From the IMG/VR virus record IMGVR_UViG_3300032736_000375, positions 1 to 29,828 of that record: a DNA stretch of 29,828 nucleotides; one strand, given 5' to 3'. The position numbers and the translations under genes are program-made. Shown here one piece after another: positions 6,041 through 11,476 of this stretch (its first letter is position 1; each line of letters starts with the position of its first letter). The stretch is from a virus. Below the pieces are notes generated by a model. It had not been told where the DNA came from. It was given only the letters and a program-made list of their open reading frames with translations, and searched no databases.

Positions 6041-6660
6041 CCGACCCACCGACCCCAACGCCCTGCAGGACTGGCCCGACGCCGCTGCGGGGCGTTTGCA
6101 CGTCTGCCCCTGCCCATCCTGCCCACCGTCCAACTGGACGCCCCAGACAGCGCCACCGACCGCCCACCTTTGCCCCCGATGCCGGCCACTTCGGAACGCC
6201 GGCACTTCGCCATGCTGTACGATCAGCCGGCCCCCGCATTCATTGCCCCGATCTGATCCGCGTGGCGCATTGCCGTTTTTCCTTCGCCCCATCCCGAGAT
6301 CCCGAAACCCTGCCAGCTACTGCCGACCTTAGCTCCATCAGCCCACCCATCCGCGCCACGCCACGCGCCACGCTCCAGCCCCACCACACTACGCCAGAGA
6401 GACGACCGACCGACCCTCCGACCCTTCACCCTCGCCGCGCCACGCCACGCCACCAGCTCGATGCAGCTGGGCCAGCACCCTGCCATCGTCCACCGTCCAC
6501 ACGTCGGGCCATCGTCCACCGTCCACCGCTCGCCCCCTTCCTTCCTCCACCTGCCACCATCACCACCACCATTCACCGCCACAACCACCCACCTATTAGC
6601 CCCCCCTTCCACTTTCCCCAGACCCCACCCCCCCCCTTGATCCCTGGACCAATCGGACGG
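6041..6660 (+). repeat. gene-free C-rich, repeat-rich region
   Basis: About 620 bp with a very strong C-over-G bias on this strand and no credible gene: open frames here are low-complexity Pro/His/Arg or, on the other strand, Gly/Trp/Arg. It contains a 19-bp direct repeat (GCCATCGTCCACCGTCCAC at 6482-6500 and 6508-6526), a 15-bp direct repeat (CCGCGCCACGCCACG at 6351-6365 and 6435-6449) and GACC/CACC microrepeats. Possible roles are replication origin, packaging signal or transcription-roadblock region; none is proven. Confidence 0.5.
6600..6636 (-). other. potential G-quadruplex (minus strand)
   Basis: Four C runs on the plus strand (7, 4, 4 and 9 bases at 6600-6606, 6616-6619, 6623-6626, 6628-6636) separated by 9, 3 and 1 bases give a G-quadruplex pattern on the minus strand and an i-motif on the plus strand. 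It lies about 100 bp upstream of the next transcription start. Confidence 0.45.
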
Positions 6661-6721
6661 GACCCGTATACTAATAGGTCCTCAATTCCCAGCACTGCTG
6701 TGGGAAAAGCGTCGTGACATA

Positions 6722-6730
6722 TGATAGAAT
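6722..6730 (+). promoter_or_regulatory. extended -10 promoter, leaderless
   Basis: TG at 6722-6723, one base, then TAGAAT at 6725-6730; the ATG of the next gene follows after 7 nt, where transcription should begin. No clear -35. A small palindrome (CAGCA-C-TGCTG) around 6690-6700 lies just upstream and could be an operator. Confidence 0.55.
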
Positions 6731-6737
6731 GTGGGGC

Positions 6738-7085
6738 ATGGACAGACGGAAGCGATTGTCATTGGAGCGTGCGATGTGGATCCGGAGCGCTCGTGGGGCG
6801 TATGATCGTGCGCGGTCGGGTGGGTTGCCGGTCTTTTTGTGTCATCGGGCGAGTCAATTTGATGAGTGTTGTCTGGGGGTGTCTGTGGCGATGCCACGGT
6901 TAGAATTGTTCCGTCCTGATGAGGCGCCGTATGTCTCATCGTGGTGGGCAACGGGGGTGCCGTGGGATGCGGCGGAGGCGAAGGAGATTGATCGGGACCC
7001 TGGGTATGGCCAGTGGGAGGAGCGGGTCTTGGCGGCGTGTTTATTGGCGGCGATATGTGGGGAGGAGAGGCATGATGCAGTTTGA
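6738..7085 (+). CDS. phage protein of unknown function
   Basis: A 115-residue protein. The ATG at 6738 is placed 7 nt after a -10 hexamer and has no ribosome-binding site, consistent with a leaderless mRNA; an ATG at 6729 is inside the -10 and less likely. Features: basic N-terminus, FLCHRASQFDECCLG (residues 37-51), a FELF-like LELFRP segment and SSWWATG, which resemble a phage family of small alpha-helical proteins without known role. Its end overlaps the RNA ligase gene by 14 nt. Confidence 0.65.
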   Translation: MDRRKRLSLERAMWIRSARGAYDRARSGGLPVFLCHRASQFDECCLGVSVAMPRLELFRPDEAPYVSSWWATGVPWDAAEAKEIDRDPGYGQWEERVLAACLLAAICGEERHDAV

Positions 7086-7710
7086 GGGATTTCCGAAGCT
7101 ATCACGGTTATTGCGGCCGTGTGTGATCACCGAGAAGTTGGATGGGACGAATGCGCAGATTTACATTTGTCCTGAGGCGTTGCACCCGACGGGGGTCTTT
7201 GCGGGTGATCTATCGGATGGTCCGTTGGCGACTCGTGACGGGATGATGTTGTATGCGGGGTCTCGGACGCGGTATCTGACGGTGGCGCAGGACAATTTCG
7301 GGTTTGCGGCGTGGGCGTCGGTGCATGCGCACGAGTTGTTCGAGTTGGGCGAGGGGCGCCATTTTGGGGAGTGGTGGGGCCACAAGATCCAGCGCGGGTA
7401 TGGGTTGGAGGGGCGTCGGTTCAGCCTGTTCAACACGCACCGGTGGGGCCCTGGGCGCGATCTCGAGACGTATCCCGGTGAGGCGCCGGCGTGCTGTTCG
7501 GTGGTCCCGGTGTTGTACCGCGGGTTGTTCCGCACGGAGGCGGTGTTGGACGAGCTGTACGACCTCGAATCTCAGGGGTCTCGGGCCGTGCCTGGGTATC
7601 TGGAGCCGGAGGGCGTGGTGATTTACCACGAGGCGGCCGGCATGTCGTTCAAGGTGACGTTAGAGCATGATGAGGCGCCAAAGGGCACGGTTCAGAGGGG
7701 GGAGCGATGA
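7072..7710 (+). CDS. RNA ligase family (Rnl-type nucleotidyltransferase)
   Basis: A 212-residue ATP-dependent ligase-like protein that should join RNA 3'-OH and 5'-phosphate ends through a lysyl-AMP intermediate. Motif I is EKLDGTNAQ (nucleophile Lys22), the SRTR segment fits motif Ia, motif III is HFGEWWG, motif IIIa FSLFN, motif IV EPEGVVIY and motif V MSFKVTLE, all in order. The size is that of a bare nucleotidyltransferase domain with no C-terminal extension. Start chosen at the first of two adjacent ATGs (7072, 7075) with GGAGGAGAGG upstream. Such enzymes repair tRNAs cut by host defence; the tRNA-like element at 10.6 kb makes that attractive but unproven. Confidence 0.85.
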   Translation: MMQFEGFPKLSRLLRPCVITEKLDGTNAQIYICPEALHPTGVFAGDLSDGPLATRDGMMLYAGSRTRYLTVAQDNFGFAAWASVHAHELFELGEGRHFGEWWGHKIQRGYGLEGRRFSLFNTHRWGPGRDLETYPGEAPACCSVVPVLYRGLFRTEAVLDELYDLESQGSRAVPGYLEPEGVVIYHEAAGMSFKVTLEHDEAPKGTVQRGER

Positions 7711-8006
7711 CACCATTTTTACCTGGGTTTCTTGAGGGGTCGGATCCGGTGCAGTCGTTTGACGGGGAGACGTTCGAGTTGGCGCGTGATGGGGCGCGGT
7801 TAACGGCGCAGATTGACCGTGTTCGGCTGGTGGTGCGGGACGGCCGGTGGCGGTCGTTGTCACAGATTGCGCGGGAGTCTCAGGCGCCTGAGGCGTCGGT
7901 TTCGGCTCGTCTGCGCGATTTGCGGAAGGACCGGTTTGGGGGCTACTCGGTGGATCGCCGATATGTGTCCAAGGGGTTGTATGAGTATCGAGTGGAGGGG
8001 ATATGA
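7707..8006 (+). CDS. winged-helix DNA-binding protein
   Basis: A 99-residue protein. Residues 45-96 form a winged helix: DGRWRSLSQIA (helix 1-2), PEASVSARLRDLRK (recognition helix) and a wing with GGYSVDRRYV then LYEYRV. This exact block order is common in phage proteins annotated only as helix-turn-helix proteins. It may regulate its own operon or act in replication. The ATG overlaps the ligase stop (ATGA) and the stop overlaps the next ATG. Confidence 0.8.
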   Translation: MTPFLPGFLEGSDPVQSFDGETFELARDGARLTAQIDRVRLVVRDGRWRSLSQIARESQAPEASVSARLRDLRKDRFGGYSVDRRYVSKGLYEYRVEGI

Positions 8007-8221
8007 GTGAAGTGACAAGGACGCCGGCGACCGGGGGTCCAGCATTTGCGTCGAATTGGGGATCTGGGGTGACCATTCGGGACTACTTTGCGGCCGCGGT
8101 CGTATCTGGGATTGTGGGGGGCGCAGAGTTGGGCCAGTTATGCCGTGAAGACTTGCCGGCGGTGGCGCGTGGCGCGTATGGCCTGGCGGATGCCATGATG
8201 GGGGCTCGTAGGGAGCAGTAA
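8003..8221 (+). CDS. conserved small phage protein, unknown function
   Basis: A 72-residue protein with GVTIRDYFAAAVVSGIV in the middle and AYGLADAMMGARR at the C-terminus. I recognise the pattern T-x-RDYFAAA...A-x-x-x-ADAM(L)-x-AR from many phages, where it has no assigned function. Coupled on both sides (ATGA before, TAATG after). Confidence 0.75.
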   Translation: MSEVTRTPATGGPAFASNWGSGVTIRDYFAAAVVSGIVGGAELGQLCREDLPAVARGAYGLADAMMGARREQ

Positions 8222-8481
8222 TGTCTGAATATCGAAGCCAGCACGAGAATGATGAGTTGACCCAGGCTCTTTTGTGCGAGGTACGCTCCGTGAGCCCTGT
8301 GTTCTATGCTTTGGTGTTTGCGCAAGCGCAGCGCATCCAGGTGTTGGGGGATGAGGTGGTCTTGTCTTTTGGCCCTGGCCAGTCGGTGCTGTCTGAGCCG
8401 TTATTGGGGAAGAAGGCATGGGTGGAGCGCATGTTGTACCAGGTCACGGGCCGCAATATGATGCTTGTGGTGGAGCAGTGA
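8221..8481 (+). CDS. DnaX/tau C-terminal-domain-like protein
   Basis: An 86-residue protein. Its pattern LLCEVRSVSPVFYALVFAQAQRIQVLGDEVVLSFGPGQSVLSEPL...AWVERMLYQVTGRNMMLVV follows that of the polymerase-binding C-terminal region of the bacterial clamp loader tau subunit (helix, Ala-x-x-x-x-hydrophobic, a beta strand with L-x-F, a further helix, GR-x-hydrophobic strand). If real, it could bind a host or phage polymerase. This is recognition by eye; confirmation by profile search is needed. Coupled to both neighbours. Confidence 0.5.
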   Translation: MSEYRSQHENDELTQALLCEVRSVSPVFYALVFAQAQRIQVLGDEVVLSFGPGQSVLSEPLLGKKAWVERMLYQVTGRNMMLVVEQ

Positions 8482-8993
8482 TGGATGACCTCCACTCCAA
8501 AACCTATACCGCATGCCGCACGAAAACCTACGCGGTGTGTCCCCATTGCGGGGAGGATGCCGGCGCGGTGGACCATGTACTAGGTCGGTCCCTTGAGACT
8601 GCCTGGTATTGCGAGAGCTGCGGGGGGCAGTATGGGCTGCGCTTGACGCCCTACGAGGTTGAGGTGACACGTCTCGAAGGCCGCATGGTCAAGACCGCCG
8701 ATGTGCTGCGGTTGGATCCCCAGGCCAAGCCGGTCTACTTCGTGGTGCCTGGGAGGCGATACGAGCCGGCTGACCCGCTGGTGCCTGAGGAGGACCGTCA
8801 TGCCTTCTACTACGAGGAGCATTCCTGCCCGGTGAATTGGCTGAAGCCGGTGATGGTGTTCTACGACGGCGATACGGACCCACACGGGCTGATCCAGTTC
8901 GTGTCTTCGACAGATGCGCGTGCCATGGGCGACGGAGAGGCCGAGAGCGTGTATGCGGAGCGGATCCAGGCGGACCTGGGGAGGGAGAAATAA
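8481..8993 (+). CDS. zinc-ribbon phage protein, unknown function
   Basis: A 170-residue protein. Start at 8481 overlaps the preceding TGA (TGATG); a start at 8418 would lie inside that gene. Residues about 20-48 contain VCPHCGED and later WYCESCGGQYG, two CxxC pairs 22 residues apart, a zinc ribbon that may replace the usual nucleic-acid-binding module. The C-terminal two-thirds has YFVVPGRRYEP and FYYEEHSCPVNWLKPVMVFYDGDTDPHGLIQFV, suggesting a beta-rich domain. The family is common in phages but of unknown role. Confidence 0.75.
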   Translation: MDDLHSKTYTACRTKTYAVCPHCGEDAGAVDHVLGRSLETAWYCESCGGQYGLRLTPYEVEVTRLEGRMVKTADVLRLDPQAKPVYFVVPGRRYEPADPLVPEEDRHAFYYEEHSCPVNWLKPVMVFYDGDTDPHGLIQFVSSTDARAMGDGEAESVYAERIQADLGREK

Positions 8994-9196
8994 TGCCTCG
9001 CATATTAGGGAAGCCAGCGTTGCAGGCCGCGATCCACGAGGTACGGTGTGTGCTGGCTCGAGATGACGACGAACAGCAGGAACGCGCCTGGGATCGTCTC
9101 AACGCGATCGTAGATCACATGGAGGCCCAGGATCTTGAGATCACCCGGTTGTGGGAACACGTCGAGGTGATGACACGCATCCAGGTAGAATCCTGA
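8993..9196 (+). CDS. small helical protein, unknown function
   Basis: A 67-residue protein, mostly helical and acidic (RDDDEQQERAWDRLNAIVDHMEAQDLEITRLWEHVEVM), with possible short coiled coil from residue 25 on. TAATG overlap with the preceding gene and GGGAGGGAG before the start support it. It is the last gene before the iteron-like region at 9.25 kb. Confidence 0.6.
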   Translation: MPRILGKPALQAAIHEVRCVLARDDDEQQERAWDRLNAIVDHMEAQDLEITRLWEHVEVMTRIQVES

Positions 9197-9201
9197 TTTC
9201 C

Positions 9202-9233
9202 CTGTATACAGAGAATGCGTGTAAAAATTACAC
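9202..9233. promoter_or_regulatory. two adjacent perfect palindromes
   Basis: CTGTATACAG (9202-9211, perfect 10-bp palindrome) and GTGTAA-AAA-TTACAC (9219-9233, 6-bp arms). They sit between the end of the rightward operon and the GTGTCCC repeats. They look like binding sites for dimeric proteins; there is no gene to drive on this side except by anti-sense or convergent promoters. Confidence 0.4.
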
Positions 9234-9251
9234 GGCGATCGTAGTATCCCT

Positions 9252-9332
9252 GTGTCCCGGAGTGTCCCGCCAGTGTCCCAGGGACAGTGTGTCCCAGTGT
9301 CCCGCATATATATAGGCGGGACACAGGGACAC
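9252..9332. repeat. iteron-like GTGTCCC repeat cluster with large dyad
   Basis: GTGTCCC occurs five times direct (9252, 9262, 9273, 9289, 9297) and twice inverted (9318-9324, 9326-9332). The first three copies are 10-11 bp apart, one helical turn. The last two direct and two inverted copies form a 17-bp hairpin (9289-9305 with 9316-9332, one mismatch) whose loop is an alternating AT stretch (9306-9314). No T run follows on either strand, so this is not a normal intrinsic terminator. Iterons plus an AT-rich loop suggest an origin or a multimeric protein-binding site between convergent genes. Confidence 0.6.
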
Positions 9333-9339
9333 TCCCTGG

Positions 9340-9690
9340 TTACCTCCCGTCATTCAGGCGGTCACCCTCAATCCACTCGTCGAGTGTGTGGCATCGAAGT
9401 TCCCTGACGGTCGGTTTGATGCAGAGTGTCTTCCCATCGGACTTGAGCGTGATCAAGATCGAGGCGGAGGAGGCGATCGTGAGGGCTCCGGTGAAGGTCG
9501 TGTCTCCTGTGACGGCGTCAACCAGGAGGCCTTCGAGGGCGGCATCGGGTGCGACGTCCGGCGCGAGAACGTGCTCCACAGCCCCTGGGAGGAGCACGAA
9601 GGTCAGCCCTAAGGTCAGCCCTAAGGAGATCATGAACAACACGTTGAACATGGTACGCAGAACACGGTCTGAAAAAAGAGGCTGTCTCAT
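9340..9690 (-). CDS. membrane-anchored protein, unknown function
   Basis: A 116-residue protein. One transmembrane helix (residues about 13-36, FNVLFMISLGLTLGLTFVLLPG) follows a basic N-terminus; the rest is beta-rich and soluble (TTFTGALTIASSASILITL). An internal AAGGTCAGCCCT direct repeat codes LGLT-LGLT. Leaderless start: TATACT lies 6 nt before the ATG, with no ribosome-binding site. It is convergent with the rightward operon across the iteron region. Role unknown. Confidence 0.65.
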   Translation of the reverse strand: MRQPLFSDRVLRTMFNVLFMISLGLTLGLTFVLLPGAVEHVLAPDVAPDAALEGLLVDAVTGDTTFTGALTIASSASILITLKSDGKTLCIKPTVRELRCHTLDEWIEGDRLNDGR

Positions 9691-9696
9691 GGCGCC

Positions 9697-9702
9697 AGTA
9701 TA
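9697..9702 (-). promoter_or_regulatory. -10 TATACT, leaderless promoter
   Basis: TATACT on the minus strand is separated by 6 nt from the ATG at 9690, so the transcript should start at or next to the A of the start codon. No clear -35 or TGn element is seen. Confidence 0.45.
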
Positions 9703-9802
9703 GCGCGGATCGTGGGCCTGGTCGCGACTAAAATCTGGTAAGACAAGGCATTCTCGAAGGGAGTGGTGACGGGATCACGTAGGACGCACGCCAGGCGAGC
9801 AC

Positions 9803-10081
9803 TTACGCGACGTCATCTGGCGTCTCCATGTCTTCGTGGCGCCACATAAAGATCGGCGTGTGATCGCCCACCCAGGCGCCGGTCACGTTGAAGTCAAAGT
9901 ACTCCCAGGCTTCTTCGTGGTCCATCCCGTCTCGCTCGACCAAGATATAGATGCACTTGAGGATGTCGTAGACCGCCACGGCATGGGTGAACTGGAACCC
10001 ATAGCCCATGAACGCGTCTTCGAACCCATCCGCTAAGAGCGCTTCAGCAAACGGCCCATCAGGGTCTCGGTCAATCATCAT
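9803..10081 (-). CDS. conserved small phage protein, unknown function
   Basis: A 92-residue acidic protein. The second half, GMDHEEAWEYFDFNVTGAWVGDHTPIFM (residues 52-79), matches a very common phage family with the pattern EEA-x-E-(F/Y)-F-x-FN-x-x-GA-(Y/W)-VG-x-x-TP-x-F, whose role is unknown. Two adjacent ATGs (10081, 10078); the first is 6 nt behind an extended -10 and there is no ribosome-binding site, so the mRNA is probably leaderless. Unusual for this family is its isolation from the rightward early operons. Confidence 0.75.
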   Translation of the reverse strand: MMIDRDPDGPFAEALLADGFEDAFMGYGFQFTHAVAVYDILKCIYILVERDGMDHEEAWEYFDFNVTGAWVGDHTPIFMWRHEDMETPDDVA

Positions 10082-10087
10082 ACGGTC

Positions 10088-10096
10088 ATTCTACCA
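10088..10096 (-). promoter_or_regulatory. extended -10 promoter, leaderless
   Basis: On the minus strand TG-G-TAGAAT (10096-10088) is followed after 6 nt by the ATG at 10081. No -35 match; the TGn extension would compensate. Confidence 0.55.
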
Positions 10097-10123
10097 CGGT
10101 GTCATGACTTGCGCATAAGAATC

Positions 10124-10148
10124 TGTGCGCCACTTAATGTTGCGCACA
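10124..10148 (-). terminator. dyad between leftward genes, possible terminator
   Basis: Perfect 7-bp inverted repeat TGTGCGC (10124-10130) and GCGCACA (10142-10148) with an 11-nt loop, just downstream of the leftward gene at 10170-10502 and upstream of the next promoter. No T run follows, so it could be either a weak terminator or an operator. Confidence 0.35.
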
Positions 10149-10169
10149 GGAAACACAGGGAGGCCATGG

Positions 10170-10502
10170 TCACTGGACGGGGCCGGTCGGCAAGCGCGGG
10201 AACACGAGGCAGGCGTCGATGGCGCTGGCCGCGTCCTCAGACGCCTTCCGACATAGGCTGTTACTCTCGTCTGTTTGCTTCGTTCCCATCGCTGTATGCA
10301 TCATCGTATCTCGGAAGCTGACCGCGGAGTAGATCATCGCAAAAAAGAAATCCCCAAGCACGCGTGATGCTTCTTCGCTATCTTTCAGGTCCAGGAGATC
10401 CTGGAGATTGGGGTCACTCACGAGCGCCAGTCGAATGTGCGTGAAAAATTTGAATACGCGTTCTACGTTGACTGTTTCTAATACGACGTTTGGATGTGCC
10501 AT
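10170..10502 (-). CDS. hypothetical protein
   Basis: A 110-residue, largely helical protein (VFKFFTHIRLALVSDPNLQDLLDL, then LGDFFFAMIYSAVSFRDTM) with no recognisable domain; the FFFAMIYSAV stretch could be buried or membrane-associated. The ATG at 10502 is chosen over a longer frame because it is 7 nt behind TATACT of a well-matched promoter, indicating a leaderless mRNA. Confidence 0.6.
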   Translation of the reverse strand: MAHPNVVLETVNVERVFKFFTHIRLALVSDPNLQDLLDLKDSEEASRVLGDFFFAMIYSAVSFRDTMMHTAMGTKQTDESNSLCRKASEDAASAIDACLVFPRLPTGPVQ

Positions 10503-10509
10503 GCGCACG

Positions 10510-10538
10510 AGTATACTGTCACGACTGGCCCGGGTCAA
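10510..10538 (-). promoter_or_regulatory. sigma70 promoter, leaderless
   Basis: Minus-strand TTGACC (10538-10533), 17-nt spacer, TATACT (10515-10510), then 7 nt to the ATG at 10502. This is the clearest two-element promoter among the leaderless set. Confidence 0.75.
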
Positions 10539-10561
10539 TAGGTTTTAAGAGTGAATATGCC

Positions 10562-10644
10562 CGAGACGTGCAGGAATCGAACCTGCTGAGAGGGCGACTC
10601 CCGTCATGTGGAGACGGCCCAGCGCCGTACTGGATTAACGTCTA
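10562..10644 (-). tRNA. class II tRNA-like element, non-canonical
   Basis: Minus strand. The T arm is canonical: 5-bp stem GCAGG/CCTGC with loop TTCGATT (10570-10586). The 7-nt acceptor arms pair at 6 of 7 positions (10638-10644 with 10563-10569; first pair T:C). Anticodon stem CCGTC/GACGG with 7-nt loop TCCACAT; a short variable arm (GAG-TCGCC-CTC) makes it class II. Odd points: position 33 is C instead of T, the triplet at 34-36 would be CAC, the D arm is shifted (CCAG/CTGG), and no CCA is encoded. It may be a degenerate tRNA, a tRNA mimic or a decoy. Confidence 0.45.
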
Positions 10645-10655
10645 GGGGAGGCTTC

Positions 10656-10664
10656 ATTATGACA
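10656..10664 (-). promoter_or_regulatory. extended -10 promoter for tRNA-like RNA
   Basis: Minus-strand TG-T-CATAAT (10664-10656). Transcription would start near 10648-10650, a few bases before the 5' end of the tRNA-like element, and the upstream palindrome at 10683-10701 would cover the -35 region. Confidence 0.4.
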
Positions 10665-10665
10665 C

Positions 10666-10717
10666 GTTCAGTAATATGATCCTGTTCATTATTAATGAAC
10701 ACTCATGATGACTGAAC
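10666..10717. promoter_or_regulatory. nested palindromic operator
   Basis: A perfect palindrome TGTTCATTA-T-TAATGAACA (10683-10701, 9-bp arms) is flanked by an outer inverted repeat GTTCAGT (10666-10672) and ACTGAAC (10711-10717) that shares the GTTCA core. All four half-sites carry GTTCA, the expected look of a repressor operator with a strong central and a weak outer pair. It lies between two divergent tRNA-like sequences. Confidence 0.65.
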
Positions 10718-10720
10718 ATC

Positions 10721-10761
10721 GCTGCCGTGGCCGAGCGGACTGGGATGACTCCTGCGGCGGC
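10721..10761 (+). ncRNA. tRNA 5'-half-like hairpin
   Basis: Plus strand. GCTGCCG (10721-10727) is followed by TGGCCGAGCGG, the usual start of a class II (Ser/Leu) tRNA D arm, but no anticodon or T arm follows. Instead CGGCGGC (10755-10761) pairs fully with GCTGCCG (one G:T), closing a 27-nt loop. It may be a truncated tRNA or an independent small RNA transcribed away from the palindrome, antisense to the 3' flank of the leftward gene at 10778. Confidence 0.35.
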
Positions 10762-10777
10762 AAAACGAACTTGATGC

Positions 10778-11062
10778 TTAATGCGTCGTTCTACTGAGTG
10801 ACGGGAACTGCTCTGCGATGAGCTTAATGGCATCAGAGGCCAGGTCGGCCATGTCGTCAAGGAATTCACCTTCAGGGCCGAATCGTTCCGCATTGAGCGA
10901 GCACATGACGGCCGCACAAATGCATGCGGCTTGCGCGTTAGATTTACGGACTTTAGTAAGGTGGCTAGCGAGCGTCAACGCCAGGTCGAGTACGACGTCA
11001 TGATCAATAGGCTCGTCGTCATTGTCCATTTCAGGGTCGCGTATTCTATCGTGGTTATCCAT
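10778..11062 (-). CDS. hypothetical protein
   Basis: A 94-residue protein with an acidic N-terminus (DNDDEPIDHD) and a helical core containing SNAQAACICAAVMCSLNAERFG. A TTG 18 nt upstream is in frame, but the ATG at 11062 is 7 nt behind TACGAT (11070-11075), in the same layout as the other leaderless genes. Function not recognised. Confidence 0.55.
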   Translation of the reverse strand: MDNHDRIRDPEMDNDDEPIDHDVVLDLALTLASHLTKVRKSNAQAACICAAVMCSLNAERFGPEGEFLDDMADLASDAIKLIAEQFPSLSRTTH

Positions 11063-11197
11063 GCTGTGTATCGTATCCAATGCGGTGTAAACTATCTATG
11101 TCACGGTGAGGGTTTTTTGCTGTTTCCACCTCTTTGTCCGCGGCGAAGCAGAACAGCGTTATCCGCGGGACGTGACGTGCGTAAGGGTCTCCGGTAT
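11063..11197. other. intergenic stretch, no supported gene
   Basis: It holds the probable -10 of the leftward gene at 10778-11062 (minus-strand TACGAT, 11070-11075). A 77-residue minus-strand frame (11055-11288) runs through it, but it has no ribosome-binding site, has a GTG start and overlaps the better-supported gene at 11198; it is treated as a shadow. Confidence 0.4.
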
Positions 11198-11476
11198 TCA
11201 GTCCCGTGGGACAGGGTGCCGGAACGTGCGTCGGCACATCTTTGCCGGGGATAGCCAGGTTGGCGCCGGGTGGACCGGGATGTTCCACCCGCCGGCACTA
11301 CGGTTCGCGTCTTCGTCTAAGATCTCCATGGGATCCTGCTTCCGCCATTCGTCTAACATGAACAGCTTGTCTACAGTAGACAGGCCAGCGAACTGCGCGA
11401 TACACATGAGGCGATTACATACCGGGGCGTCAGTGTTAGTATCTTGGCCGCAAATAGCGCAAGGATGGGTAGTCAT
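11198..11476 (-). CDS. zinc-binding-like small protein
   Basis: A 92-residue protein. Start at 11476 is chosen because the protein then begins MTTHPCAICGQ, directly followed by a second Cys pair (VCNRLMC), giving C-x(2)-C-x(10)-C-x(4)-C. After it comes a helical FAGLSTVDKLFMLDEWRKQ. No good ribosome-binding site; the ATG overlaps the stop of a short upstream reading frame (about 16 residues, ending EDVIAL) that lacks a normal start. Function unknown. Confidence 0.5.
   Translation of the reverse strand: MTTHPCAICGQDTNTDAPVCNRLMCIAQFAGLSTVDKLFMLDEWRKQDPMEILDEDANRSAGGWNIPVHPAPTWLSPAKMCRRTFRHPVPRD

Noticed and set aside
5890-6717. 275-codon open frame on the plus strand across the C-rich region
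   Set aside because: Its start is inside the zinc-ribbon gene in another frame and the product is Arg, Pro and His low complexity, a by-product of C richness and lack of stops.
9289-9332. bidirectional intrinsic terminator between convergent operons
   Set aside because: The dyad is strong but no T run follows on either strand, and it is part of a larger repeat array; kept as an iteron/cruciform site instead.
9599-9624. AAGGTCAGCCCT direct repeat as a regulatory repeat
   Set aside because: It lies in the membrane helix of the gene at 9340 and simply encodes LGLT twice.
11055-11288. 77-residue minus-strand frame
   Set aside because: It overlaps the better-supported zinc-binding gene by 90 bp, starts with GTG without a ribosome-binding site, and shows no motif.
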